From: Thermodesulfovibrionales bacterium
Lineage (GTDB): Bacteria > Nitrospirota > Thermodesulfovibrionia > Thermodesulfovibrionales > SM23-35
Length of the DNA: 45,593 bases
NCBI GenBank assembly: GCA_030019415.1
Contig: JASEEX010000012.1
Location: forward strand, 1 to 45,593
Direction: 5' to 3'
The notes below the pieces were generated by a model, which worked only from the letters and a program-made list of their open reading frames with translations, was not told where the DNA came from and ran no database searches. Of the stretch, positions 7,937 to 17,800 are shown piece after piece; position 1 is the stretch's first letter, and each line of letters starts with the position of its first letter. The translations under genes were made by a program, and so were the position numbers.

Positions 7937-8957
7937 TATTTTCGGATGGTTTTCGAACGATCTTGCCATAGACCTCGGCACAGCAACCACACTTGTTTAT
8001 GTTAAGGGAAAAGGTATCGTATGCAACGAGCCTTCCGTGGTTGTTATGAGGAAAGATGATAAAAAACCTGTGGCAGTTGGAGCTGAAGCAAAAAGAATGA
8101 TCGGTAAAACCCCTGCTAACATAACAGCAATAAGACCCATGAAGGATGGCGTTATAGCCGACTTTGACGCTACAGGGGAGATGCTGAAATATTTCATTAA
8201 AAAGGCCCATAACAGAAGGAGTTTTATCTCGCCCAGGATAATTATAGGAGTGCCTTCAGGCATTACACAGGTCGAACAGCGAGCAGTAAAAGATGCTGCT
8301 CAGGTATCCGGAGCAAGGGAGGTATATCTGATAGGAGAGCCTATGGCAGCGGCGATAGGAGTGGGTCTCTCCGTAGGTGAGCCATCAGGCAATATGATTG
8401 TAGACGTTGGAGGTGGCACAACTGACATTGCTGTCATATCCCTGGACGGGGTAGTTTGTAGCAAAGCCGTAAGGGTGGGCGGAGATAAGATGGATGAGGC
8501 CATTATAGCTTACATCAAGCGCAGATATAACTTAATGATAGGAGACATAACTGCTGAACAGATAAAGATTAATATTGGCTCAGCTTATAATACAAACGGT
8601 AACGAACAACGTGTGATGGAGATAAAGGGGAGGGATCTTATCTCGGGCATACCCAAGACTATGACAATTAACGAAACAGAAATCCGTGAGGCCCTCAGTG
8701 AAACTGTTAATATAATACTCGATACGATTAAGGCCATTCTCGAGAATACACCCCCTGAACTTGCAGCAGATATTGTAGATAAAGGTATCGTCCTTGCTGG
8801 AGGGGGTGCCCTTCTCAGGGGTCTTGACTTACTTATAAGAGAAGAGACAGGGCTTCCGGTCATAATAGCAGATGACCCCCTTACAGCGGTTGTCCGTGGA
8901 GTCGGCAAGATGCTTGATGAGTTAGACATGCTGAAAAGAGTAGCTATTAGCCAGTAA
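7926..8957 (+). CDS. mreB: Rod shape-determining protein MreB
   Basis: MreB is the bacterial actin that forms filaments under the inner membrane and positions the elongasome. The actin ATP-binding motifs are present: DLGTATTLVY (about residues 16-25), VDVGGGTTDIAVIS (about 159-172) and LAGGGALLRGLD (about 285-296). An N-terminal amphipathic stretch (FHNIFGWFS) suits membrane binding. A GGGAGG ribosome site lies inside the end of the RDD gene. The length of 343 is normal. It is the first gene of mreB-mreC-mreD-mrdA-rodA. Confidence 0.98.
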   Translation: MFHNIFGWFSNDLAIDLGTATTLVYVKGKGIVCNEPSVVVMRKDDKKPVAVGAEAKRMIGKTPANITAIRPMKDGVIADFDATGEMLKYFIKKAHNRRSFISPRIIIGVPSGITQVEQRAVKDAAQVSGAREVYLIGEPMAAAIGVGLSVGEPSGNMIVDVGGGTTDIAVISLDGVVCSKAVRVGGDKMDEAIIAYIKRRYNLMIGDITAEQIKINIGSAYNTNGNEQRVMEIKGRDLISGIPKTMTINETEIREALSETVNIILDTIKAILENTPPELAADIVDKGIVLAGGGALLRGLDLLIREETGLPVIIADDPLTAVVRGVGKMLDELDMLKRVAISQ

Positions 8958-9787
8958 TGCCTAAGAAGAAGAAGCCCCTGCTTTTTCTTTTTATCATCCT
9001 ATCTTTAGGCTTGATGACCTACCAGAGTAGCAGGGAACACCTCCTTACCTTTAGATTCCTGAATAATACACTTAACAAGTTTCATGCTATAGTGAATTCT
9101 GTAAAGGACTCGGTCACCTCGCCATTTAAAAGGTTGCTTCTCAGGGAAGAGGAAAATATAAGATTAAAGGTAGAAGTTAAAAGGTTGCTCAAGGAGCAGC
9201 AAGAGTATCAGGAAGCCCTACTTGAAAATAAAAGGCTCAGAGAACTTCTTTCGCTCAAAGAGAAAGAGCATAGGTATATTACCGCTGCATGTGTTATCGC
9301 AAGGGGTGCAGACCAGTGGTCAAACATACTTGTACTCGACAAAGGGCTTTCCGACGGAGTTACAAAAGATATGACGGCTATAACTCATAAGGGCCTAGTG
9401 GGAAAGATTTCAGGGGTATCTGATTCTTACTCATCCTTGCTTCTTCTCACTGACATAAACTTCTCGGCAGCAGTGAGGCTTCAGGAAAGCAGAAGAGAAG
9501 GAATAATCTCTGGGACAGGTCTAAGAAAGTGCCAGTTAAAATATATCCCCTATGAAGAAGACCTAAAGGTAGGCGATGTGGTAATAACATCAGGACTTGA
9601 TTCCCTGTTCCCAAAAGGAATACCCATTGGTTATGTATCAAGGGTCAATAAGAAGGGTAAAGGGCCTTTCCAGAACATAGAGGTAACCCCCTTTGAGGAC
9701 AATACAGAGATTGAGGAGATAGCAATAATAAACCCCTTTAGAAATAAGGATAGGGTAGCGGGGCTTTCTAACGGGGTAAAAAGATGA
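8957..9787 (+). CDS. mreC: Rod shape-determining protein MreC
   Basis: MreC is a bitopic inner-membrane protein that links MreB to periplasmic PBP2. The product has one N-terminal membrane segment (about residues 7-22), a coiled coil (about 60-97, rich in Glu/Lys/Leu) and two beta-domains with the typical GLVGKISGVSDSYSSLLLLTD block (about 145-166). Its start overlaps the mreB stop by one base, and its end overlaps mreD (ATGA). The last residues (LSNGVKR) are encoded by TCTAACGGGGTAAA, half of the hairpin element seen at 7351-7381, so the C terminus may have been altered by an insertion. Confidence 0.95.
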   Translation: MPKKKKPLLFLFIILSLGLMTYQSSREHLLTFRFLNNTLNKFHAIVNSVKDSVTSPFKRLLLREEENIRLKVEVKRLLKEQQEYQEALLENKRLRELLSLKEKEHRYITAACVIARGADQWSNILVLDKGLSDGVTKDMTAITHKGLVGKISGVSDSYSSLLLLTDINFSAAVRLQESRREGIISGTGLRKCQLKYIPYEEDLKVGDVVITSGLDSLFPKGIPIGYVSRVNKKGKGPFQNIEVTPFEDNTEIEEIAIINPFRNKDRVAGLSNGVKR

Positions 9788-10236
9788 CATACCTTCTCTG
9801 GGCAGTCATAATCCTCTTTACGTTCATTATCCAGGGAAGGGTATCATTGTTTGATGTCTCTCCGAACTTCACTTCTGTTTTAGCCTACTATGCCGGTGTA
9901 AGAAAAGGAGAGTTAGGAGGAATATTTCTTGGTTCCTTTATCGGTGTAATCGAAGACAGTCTCTCAGGGACATTTCTCGGCCCTAATCTCCTGAGTAAAG
10001 GCCTGGTGGGTTATTTTTCTTCTTTCATGTCTGGCAGTTTCTTTAGATGGACCCCTTTTTTAGGTGCCATCGCTATATCAGTCCTGACATTAATTGACGA
10101 CACCCTCGTTTTCGTGTCGAGGAGCTTCTTCGATAAAATGCCAACAAGCATACAGGCAGCTGTCTTCATTGGCGCCATACAATCCCTGATAAATGCCCCT
10201 TTAGGGATATTTTTGAGGCCAAAGGAGACACAATGA
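9784..10236 (+). CDS. mreD: Rod shape-determining protein MreD
   Basis: MreD is a small inner-membrane protein of the elongasome. The 150-residue product is almost entirely hydrophobic, with about five membrane segments, and shows the family's charged pocket region (GVRKGELGGIFLGSFIGVIEDSLSG at about 38-62, given here as two linked halves: Gly-Val-Arg-Lys then a glycine-rich helix). Identification rests on this and on its place between mreC and mrdA, with a 4-bp overlap with mreC. Confidence 0.9.
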   Translation: MTYLLWAVIILFTFIIQGRVSLFDVSPNFTSVLAYYAGVRKGELGGIFLGSFIGVIEDSLSGTFLGPNLLSKGLVGYFSSFMSGSFFRWTPFLGAIAISVLTLIDDTLVFVSRSFFDKMPTSIQAAVFIGAIQSLINAPLGIFLRPKETQ

Positions 10237-10252
10237 AGGCAGAAATAGCGAA

Positions 10253-10273
10253 AGTTGAAAGTGAAAAGTGAAT
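10253..10273. repeat. Heptanucleotide-period repeat at the mrdA start
   Basis: Three imperfect 7-bp units, AGTTGAA, AGTGAAA and AGTGAAT, cover the start of mrdA. An ATGA overlap at 10233 would couple mrdA to mreD, but that frame stops at 10269-10271, inside the repeat. The repeat may therefore have displaced the original start. Confidence 0.6.
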
Positions 10274-12057
10274 CTAAAAAAATCTTAATAATAAGCTACA
10301 TAGTGATTGCAGCCTTTCTACTTCTTACCATGAGGCTATGGCAGTTACAGGTACTACAGGGTAGCAAATACAGGAAACTCTCTGAAGCCAACAGGTTTAG
10401 GATAATGACGATACCAGCACCGCGGGGGATACTATTTGACAGAAATGGCATCCCTCTCGTAAAAAACTCCTCTTATTATTGCGCATCTATAATCTATGGA
10501 GAATTCGATAAGGGAAAGGTTGATTTACTATCAAAAGTCCTCAATATGCCGGTTGAGGAGATACTCGAAAAGACAAACAAGAAGGGAATGAGCCCCTTTG
10601 TACCCACAAGACTAAAACAGGGACTGTCCTTCAGTGAGGTTGCGTACATCGAATCGAGGCGGTCTGACTTTCCAGGCCTTATCATTGAAGTCGAGGTTAG
10701 CAGGGAATATACCTATGGTAATATTGGTTCACATCTCATAGGCTATCTCGGAAAACCTAATCTTTCCCAATCTAAAGACCCTGCATTCGGGGATGTCCCA
10801 CCAGATGCGTTCATCGGGCAATGGGGTGCCGAGATGCTCTTTGATAAATCCCTCAGAGGTACCCCCGGTGAGAGGGTTATCGAGGTTGATTCCCTCGGAA
10901 GAGAGATAAGGATGTTAATAGAGAAACAGCCAATAAAAGGAAAAGACATTGAACTGAGTATAGACATCGACTTACACAAAGAGGCTGAGAAGGCATTTGG
11001 GGAAAGGGCTGGTGCCCTTGTTGCTATCAAACCTGACACCGGAGAGATACTGGGCATGATAAGCAAACCTTCTTTCGATCCTAATCTCTTCACAAAAGGA
11101 ATTAGCTATGATGAATGGATAGCCCTTAGCCGGAATAAAAATAAACCTCTCCTTAACAGAACACTCCAGAGCCAGTACCCTCCTGGCTCAACATTCAAGA
11201 TTATCATGGCTATTGCAGGTCTTGAAGAAGGCGTAATTACTCCTGAGACGAAGGTTGACTGCAAAGGTGGAATCAATTATGGAAAATGGCATTTTGGATG
11301 CTGGCGGAAAAACGGACACGGAGTGGTCTCTCTGCACAGGGCATTAGTAGAATCCTGTGATGTGTATTTCTATGAAGTTGGTAAACGTCTCGGTATAGAT
11401 AAAATTTATGATTATGCCTCGACTTTCGGGTTTGGAAAAGAAACAGGCTGTGAACTCGTAAATGAACGAAGGGGAATAATACCAAATACGAAATGGAAGC
11501 AGGAGAAGAGAAGGCAGCCATGGTATCTGGGTGAAACCTTCAACACCGCAATAGGTCAGGGATATGTCGCTGTAACGCCTATACAGATGGCGGTTATGAT
11601 GGGTGCAGTAGCAAATGGTGGGCATATCTACAGGCCAACACTGATTAAAGATGCTGGTCCAGTCCTTTTGGGAAAGGCAAAAGCAAGGCCTGAGACCCTC
11701 GAAATTGTTAAAAGGGCACTTTACGGGGTTGTGAATGAGCCTGGAGGGACCGGGTGGGCTGCAAAGTCGCAACTAACAATAATTGGCGGCAAGACAGGCA
11801 CGGCCCAGGTTATAGCGATGAGAGATGGCTCTAAGTATCTACCAGAGAGGTTCAGGGACCATGCATGGTTTATTGCCTTTGCCCCGGTTGAGAAACCAGA
11901 GATAGCGCTCGCAGTATTTGTAGAGCACGGCGGACATGGTGGAGGGGCTGCAGCACCGATTGCAAAAAAGGCGATAGAAGGATACCTAAAAAATTCAACC
12001 CTGAATCAAGCTTGCCCTGGCGACAAGGCCAGGGTTCAGGGCAAAAAACAAAATTAA
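10255..12057 (+). CDS. mrdA: Penicillin-binding protein 2, peptidoglycan transpeptidase
   Basis: PBP2 cross-links side-wall peptidoglycan in the periplasm. The 600-residue product has an N-terminal membrane anchor (about residues 10-27), a dimerisation domain and a transpeptidase domain with Ser-Thr-Phe-Lys (active serine at about 312), Ser-Cys-Asp (about 368) and Lys-Thr-Gly-Thr (about 512). The start is uncertain: the listed TTG and a GTG at 10261 both lie in a heptamer repeat, with weak ribosome sites. The last 15 or so residues are encoded by a nested palindrome (12004-12041) and look added. It lies between mreD and rodA, its natural polymerase partner. Confidence 0.95.
   Translation: MKVKSESKKILIISYIVIAAFLLLTMRLWQLQVLQGSKYRKLSEANRFRIMTIPAPRGILFDRNGIPLVKNSSYYCASIIYGEFDKGKVDLLSKVLNMPVEEILEKTNKKGMSPFVPTRLKQGLSFSEVAYIESRRSDFPGLIIEVEVSREYTYGNIGSHLIGYLGKPNLSQSKDPAFGDVPPDAFIGQWGAEMLFDKSLRGTPGERVIEVDSLGREIRMLIEKQPIKGKDIELSIDIDLHKEAEKAFGERAGALVAIKPDTGEILGMISKPSFDPNLFTKGISYDEWIALSRNKNKPLLNRTLQSQYPPGSTFKIIMAIAGLEEGVITPETKVDCKGGINYGKWHFGCWRKNGHGVVSLHRALVESCDVYFYEVGKRLGIDKIYDYASTFGFGKETGCELVNERRGIIPNTKWKQEKRRQPWYLGETFNTAIGQGYVAVTPIQMAVMMGAVANGGHIYRPTLIKDAGPVLLGKAKARPETLEIVKRALYGVVNEPGGTGWAAKSQLTIIGGKTGTAQVIAMRDGSKYLPERFRDHAWFIAFAPVEKPEIALAVFVEHGGHGGGAAAPIAKKAIEGYLKNSTLNQACPGDKARVQGKKQN
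12004..12041. repeat. Nested palindrome at the mrdA 3' end
   Basis: CCCTGAA pairs with TTCAGGG around an inner GCCCTGGC / GCCAGGG stem. It encodes the final residues of MrdA (about QACPGDKARVQGKKQN) and is followed by an A-rich stretch. It resembles the other palindromic inserts in the window. Confidence 0.6.
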
Positions 12058-12058
12058 A

Positions 12059-13180
12059 ATGTTACGTATAGACCGCAGGCTGATTAAGAACTTTGATTGG
12101 ATAACCCTCTCTGTTGTTATGGTCATAGCCCTTATCGGAATTATGACCATATACAGTGCCACACGTCCACTTATAGAGGGAGAGCACCCACAATTTTATA
12201 TAAGACAGGCCTTATGGCTCATACTTGGAGTTATTGCATTATTCTTGATGGTTAGCTTTGACTACATCTGGCTGGGTAGATTTTCACTTTACCTTTATAT
12301 TGTGGGCACTATTCTTTTAATAGCGGTATTCATCTTCAGTAAAGCAGGCATGGGGGCTCAGAGATGGCTGAGCCTCGGACCTATCTCTTTTCAACCCTCG
12401 GAATTTTTCAAGCTCATATATATAATAATGCTCTCACAACATTTAAGCATAACGAAAGGCCCAATTAACACAATCTCGCTTTTTCGGGTATTCTTTTTGA
12501 TTGTCTTTCTTCCTTTCATCCTTCTCTTGAAACAACCCAACCTCGGAACAGCACTAATAATCCTGGCAATCTTTGTCCCCTTGATGCTCGCAAAGGGTCT
12601 CCACAAAAAAATTGCAATACTCTTCGTGATTATAGGCCTGATATCCCTGCCCTTCCTTGGCAATATACTCTGGGAAGGACTCAGAGACTACCAGAAGAGC
12701 AGGCTTATTGTTTTTCTGGAACCCGGTGTAGACCCGACGGGGATAGGCTATCACATAAGCCAATCAAAGATTACTGTGGGATCAGGTAAGTTCCTCGGAA
12801 AGGGCTACCTGAGAGGCACACAGGGACCCTTCAGGTTCCTGCCTGAAAAGCACACGGACTTTATATTCGCGGTCTTTGCTGAGGAGTGGGGATTCCTCGG
12901 AAGCCTCCTGCTTTTATTCCTCTATCTTGTCTTAATACGGAGAGGCCTTGATACAGCAAAGAATGCAAGGGATGACTTTGGAAGGTTCCTTGCACTCGGG
13001 ATAACATTCATGTTTTCAACCTATTTCTTCGTTAATGTAGGGATGACCTTAGGCATCATGCCAGTCGTTGGAATACCTTTACCTTTCATGAGCTACGGAG
13101 GCACTGCTCTCCTGTCAAATCTTTTAGCAGTAGGGTTACTTATAAGTATAAGGACACGAAGGTTTGAACTCTTCCACTAA
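12059..13180 (+). CDS. rodA: Peptidoglycan glycosyltransferase RodA (SEDS family)
   Basis: RodA polymerises glycan strands from lipid II together with PBP2. The 373-residue product is a polytopic membrane protein with about ten hydrophobic segments. The SEDS blocks are clear: GAQRWLSLGPISFQPSEFFK (about residues 98-117), FLPEKHTDFIFAVFAEEWGF (about 258-277) and the end block PFMSYGGTALLSN. It starts one base after the mrdA stop and closes the mre/mrd cluster. Confidence 0.97.
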   Translation: MLRIDRRLIKNFDWITLSVVMVIALIGIMTIYSATRPLIEGEHPQFYIRQALWLILGVIALFLMVSFDYIWLGRFSLYLYIVGTILLIAVFIFSKAGMGAQRWLSLGPISFQPSEFFKLIYIIMLSQHLSITKGPINTISLFRVFFLIVFLPFILLLKQPNLGTALIILAIFVPLMLAKGLHKKIAILFVIIGLISLPFLGNILWEGLRDYQKSRLIVFLEPGVDPTGIGYHISQSKITVGSGKFLGKGYLRGTQGPFRFLPEKHTDFIFAVFAEEWGFLGSLLLLFLYLVLIRRGLDTAKNARDDFGRFLALGITFMFSTYFFVNVGMTLGIMPVVGIPLPFMSYGGTALLSNLLAVGLLISIRTRRFELFH

Positions 13181-13190
13181 ATAATGATAG

Positions 13191-13328
13191 AATAACCAAA
13201 TTCCAAGCACCAATAATCAAACAATAACCAAATAACTAAATTCCAATAACCAAACTGTTTAGAACTTGGTGCTTGATTATTGAGATTTATTTGGAATTTG
13301 GGATTTGGTTATTGAAAATTGGTTTTTT
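13191..13328. repeat. Long imperfect inverted repeat of 7-8 bp words
   Basis: The left arm (13191-13256) is made of words such as AATAACCAAAT, CAATAATCAA and AATTCCAA. The right arm (about 13264-13315) carries their complements, including TTGATTATTG (13273-13282), TTGGAATTTGG and TTTGGTTATT, in a partly shuffled order. The stretch can fold into a large hairpin in several registers. It shares words with the repeat at 26900-27045 and directly precedes a tRNA gene. Confidence 0.8.
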
Positions 13329-13331
13329 GAT

Positions 13332-13408
13332 GGCGGTGTAGCTCAGGTGGTCAGAGCATGCGGCTCATATCCGCAGTGTCCGGGGTTCAAATCCCTGCAC
13401 CGCCACCA
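13332..13408 (+). tRNA. tRNA with CAT anticodon (elongator Met, or Ile2)
   Basis: A full cloverleaf is visible: acceptor GGCGGTG/CACCGCC, D arm TAGCTCAGGTGGTCAGAGCA, anticodon stem TGCGG/CCGCA with loop CTCATAT (anticodon 13366-13368), T arm with GTTCAAAT, and an encoded CCA at 13406-13408. The paired first base rules out initiator tRNA. Elongator Met is the likeliest; Ile2, whose CAT is modified to lysidine, cannot be excluded by eye. Confidence 0.95.
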
Positions 13409-13413
13409 GGTCA

Positions 13414-13637
13414 TAAATGTCAGAAAAAAACAGCTACGTGATATAGCTCAGAGATTCCTCTCCCTGATAAGAAGCTCTGGCATTCCCATGGAACGAGAGA
13501 GCTTGAGAGTTACCGTTTCTATTGGCGCAACCCTTGCGAAGCCGAGCGACACAGTAAATTCAGTCATAAAAAGGGCTGACCGTCTCATATATAAAAGTAA
13601 AGCTTCAGGGGGAGATTGTATATCAGTGGATAGATGA
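13414..13637 (+). pseudogene. C-terminal fragment of a GGDEF (diguanylate cyclase) domain
   Basis: The open frame directly after the tRNA encodes about 70 residues matching the end of a GGDEF domain: LRVTVSIGATLAKPSDTVNS, then VIKRADRLIYKSKASGGD, and a stop at 13635-13637. The catalytic GGDEF motif and everything before it are missing, and no start codon with a ribosome site is in frame. The fragment begins where the tRNA ends, suggesting a past recombination at the tRNA 3' end that removed the rest of the gene. Confidence 0.8.
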
Positions 13638-13673
13638 CAGGGCTTTCTCGATTGAAAGCCTGAGAGCCTGCAG

Positions 13674-14828
13674 ATGGTAATAACAGACACATTCACTACC
13701 CACGCCATTGAGAGGATATTTAAAGGTGAATTTTCTCCTGCCACCAATATCCATCTCCTCTGGAAAAGCAGTGAATCTTTCAAAAAAATTTTTGATGCTG
13801 TCAGGGACGCACAACAATTCATATGCCTTCAATTTTACATATTCAGAAATGATGAGACAGGCAGGGAATTATCTGAACTTTTAAAACAGAAAAGTCAAGA
13901 AGGCATCAGTGTCTATATTTTGTATGACCACTTTGGTTCCTTTGGAACACCGGGGAGTTTCTGGAAAGAAATGAAAAAAGCAGGTATTCATGTAAGATCC
14001 TCTCATCCTTTTAAATGGACGGCCCCTTTCCACTACGTGCACAGAGATCACCGTAAACTTATTGTGATAGATGCTGAGAAGGCATTTACAGGAGGGTTAA
14101 ACATTGCTAATGAATACAGTGGTTTTCATTTTAGAACAAAGGGAAGGGTTTGGCGGGATACAGGTGTACTGCTTGAGGGACCCATAGTAAATGCACTTTT
14201 CAAGACCTTCAAAAAAAGCTGGTATACCTGGGGAAGAGAAAAGATTGAGTTTCAAGGAAAATCTGAAGAAGCACCGAGAGGTATTCCAGCAATTCCTATT
14301 TTTGTAGATTCCAGTAGAGGCAGAAGAAGGATGAGAAGACTTATCTACTACAGCATTAACCATGCAAAAAAATGCATTTCTCTGACAACAGCGTACTTCA
14401 CACCGAGCAGAAGAATGGTTGAAACTCTCGAAGAAGCTGAAAGACGTGGAGTGAGGGTAAGATTACTTGTTCCTGGTAAAAGTGATGTTCCCGCTGCATC
14501 GTATGCAGGAAGGGCATTCTTTTCGAAACTCTTAAAAGCTGGTGTAGAGATATACACCTACATGGGAGAAATACTTCATGCAAAGACTTACATATTTGAT
14601 GAATGCTGGAGCATCATCGGTTCAACGAACCTCGATTTTCAGTCCCTCAGATATAACGATGAAGGGAATGTCGGAATTCTTGATACCGGATTTGCCTCAC
14701 AGATGACGAAGATATTTGAAGAGGATCTGAAGCATTCTCACAAGGTAGATAGAGAGCAGTGGTTAAAACGACCTCTTTCAGAAAAAATAAAGGAACACTT
14801 TTTCTCATTATTCAGGAGAAGGCTCTAA
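13674..14828 (+). CDS. Cardiolipin synthase-like phospholipase D family protein
   Basis: The 384-residue product has two HKD motifs, His-Arg-Lys-x4-Asp followed by AEKAFTGGLNIANEY (about residues 124-143) and His-Ala-Lys-x4-Asp followed by ECWSIIGSTNLD (about 301-320). This is the arrangement of cardiolipin synthases, which join two phosphatidylglycerol molecules at the inner membrane. There is no N-terminal membrane segment, so it is closer to the ClsB type than to ClsA. It lies 36 bp after the GGDEF remnant and overlaps the convergent purL gene by 4 bp at the 3' ends. No strong ribosome site is visible. Confidence 0.9.
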   Translation: MVITDTFTTHAIERIFKGEFSPATNIHLLWKSSESFKKIFDAVRDAQQFICLQFYIFRNDETGRELSELLKQKSQEGISVYILYDHFGSFGTPGSFWKEMKKAGIHVRSSHPFKWTAPFHYVHRDHRKLIVIDAEKAFTGGLNIANEYSGFHFRTKGRVWRDTGVLLEGPIVNALFKTFKKSWYTWGREKIEFQGKSEEAPRGIPAIPIFVDSSRGRRRMRRLIYYSINHAKKCISLTTAYFTPSRRMVETLEEAERRGVRVRLLVPGKSDVPAASYAGRAFFSKLLKAGVEIYTYMGEILHAKTYIFDECWSIIGSTNLDFQSLRYNDEGNVGILDTGFASQMTKIFEEDLKHSHKVDREQWLKRPLSEKIKEHFFSLFRRRL

Positions 14829-17800
14829 AGCTTTTTTTTATTTCCTTCGCACCACTCCATCGCATTCTGGAACATCCTTAGCCAGGGAGAGGCATCAAGG
14901 TTTTTCTTCCAATCTTTAGGCATATAGGCCCACTGCCATTTGAGAAATGTCCTTTCTGGATGCGGCATCATTGCTAAGTGTCTACCGTCGGGTGAGCATA
15001 GGGCTGTTATTCCAAAGGGAGAACCATTCGGATTCAATGGATATGTCTCGGTGAATTCTCCATTATCATCGATGAACCTTATAGGTGCCAAATCTCTTTT
15101 TTGCACTTCTTGCATTATTTCCTTTCCGGGGAAATAGACCCTTCCTTCACCATGCGCAATCCATACACCTAAGGTAGAACCTTCCATTCCTCTTAGCATG
15201 ATGGCAGGACTCGGCAGGATGTGGACTGTTGAAAATCTCGATTCAAATCTGCCTGATTTATTATGGATGAATCTTGGTTGAATTCTGTCAGGGATCCCCT
15301 TCCAAGGAACCCAGCCGAGGAGTGCTATAAGCTGACAACCATTACAGACACCGAGACTAAAGGTATCAGGTCTTTCATAGAACCTTTCGAATTGCTCATA
15401 GAGTTTTTTATTAAACCTGATCACCCCTGCCCAGCCCTTTGCTGAATCGAGGACATCTGCATAACTGAATCCTCCCACAAAGGCAATGCCCCTAAAGTCA
15501 TCGAGATTTGCTCTACTCTCAAGAAGGTCTACCATTGTTATATCCCATACCTCAAATCCAGCCTGATAAAAGGCAGAGGTCATCTCACGATCTCCGTTGC
15601 TGCCTTCTTCACGGACGATGGCTACTTTGGGTTTAATATTATTCTCAAGGAATCTCTGGGGTGTCTTCTGTGGATTGAATTTAAGTAAATAAGGAGGCCC
15701 TTTTCTGTCAAAATTTACCTTCCTTTCCTCATTAACACACTCTGGATTTGCCTGGAGCCTGTCGAGGTGATAACTCGTTTCCTCCCAGATATCTCTGAGA
15801 ACCCTCATATCCTCATTCAAGATTAATTCATCGTTGAAACTTATCCTGATTCTTTTTTCTGATAAGCTCCTGCCAATAATCTGATAAGGAACGGAGAAAT
15901 CCTTAAGTACTGAAATTATTTCATCTTCTTTGTCAGGGATGTATTCGATGACCAGTCCGAGTTCCTCTGAAAATAATAAAGAAAGTGCTGGGTGCTGAGT
16001 GTTGAGTGCTGAGTTTTTCTCTCTGACTCCTGACCCCTGACTCCGCCTGAGGCGGATGACTCCTGACACAGCATCATGTTTTATATTTATCTCCAATCCG
16101 CAATTCCCAGAAAAGGCCATCTCAAGGAGCGTTGTTATCAAGCCCCCATCACTCCTGTCATGACCAGAAAGGATCAGATCCTCAGAGATAAGCCTCTGAA
16201 TGGCATTAAAGGTACGTTTAAGAAGTTGAGGGTCATCCAGATCAGGGGATTCATTTCCGATCTGCCCATAAACGTGGGCTAAGGCAGTTCCTCCCATTCT
16301 GTATTTACCTTTGCCGAGGTCGATATAGAACAGTCTGCTTTCACCCGGCCTTTTTATATCGGGTGCGACAACCTTTGTAATATTAGGGCATGTGACATAG
16401 GCAGAAATAACGAGGCTTCCAGGGGCCTTGACTACCTCAGTCTTTCCAGAAAAGGGAACAACAGCAGCCATTGATAGACTATCCTTACCACCATCGATGG
16501 CTATACCGAGTTCAATCATTATATCTCTCAACGCTACAGCAGCATTATAAAGTCTTGCACCTTCACCGGGAAGCTTTGCTGCCCACATCCAGTTCCCTGA
16601 GCATTTAATATCTTCGAGGGCACTCACCTTTGCCCATAGGATATTTGTTAGTGCCTCGCCGACACTCATTCGAGCCATTGCCTGAGGGCTTATCAAGCCC
16701 TTTATTGGTTGTTCACCAATGGCAATAGCTGCTCCTGTTAATACAAAATGGCTCTGGCTGACGACTGATACATTGGATAGGGTAAGCTGAAGAGGTCCAA
16801 CGCATTGCTGTTGAGCAATAAGGCCTGTAACAGACCTGTCCACCTTATTGGTGAGAAATCTCTTTGAGCCGACTGAGACAAGTCGGAGCACCCTTTCGAG
16901 AGCATCTCTTACTTTTATTCCATCTGGCAATTTTAAAGGTTCAAGTTGGGATTTTATTCTTTTAATATTAAAGGTTTTCTGGGGCATCTCACCGAGAACC
17001 TTTGACAATTCAAGATTCACAGGAGTACCTCTATCTATCTCGTCATGAAGCACAATATAACCATCTCCTGTAATTTCTCCTATAATGGAGCATGGAACTT
17101 TCTCCCTTTTACATGTCTCCATGAATATTTTAACCCTGTCAGCCTCTATAAGTAGGGCATCATTTTCCTGATACTCAGCTCCCCATATCTCAAGGACAGA
17201 GAGGGTATCGTCACCAACGAGGATATTTCTCACCTCAATACGTGCACCTTCTGGATATATAATCTCCTTGATCACATTAGAATTCCCTCCAGCACCCTGG
17301 TCATGGATGCTGATGACAGGATTCTCGTCTCCCATCTCTACACATGCTCTGATGACCCTGTTAACCTTCTGCTCCATCTCCGCATCACCGCGTTGCACAG
17401 CATTGAAATCCAGTTCTTCTGTTAGCTCACCAGCTAAAACAGATGAGGCAGCGCCACCCCCTATCCCTATCCTGTATGCAGGACCTCCAATCTTCACTAC
17501 CAGCATACCCCTTTCTGGTTTCCCTTTTTCAATATGCCTGTTATCTATCTGTCCTACACCGCCTGTAAACATTATAGGCTTAACCCATTCTCTCCTTTCA
17601 CCATTCGGCAGTCTCAAACCAAAGGACCTTGTAAAACCTTGTATGACAGGCTCACCAAATTTGTTTCCATAATCAGAGGCACCATTGCTTGCCTCGATCT
17701 CTATCTGAAGAGGTGTTGCCAGGTTCGGTGGATATTCGAAGGATAGGTCTTCCCATGATAGAGGATATCCTGGTATCAGCAGATTACCGACACAATATGC

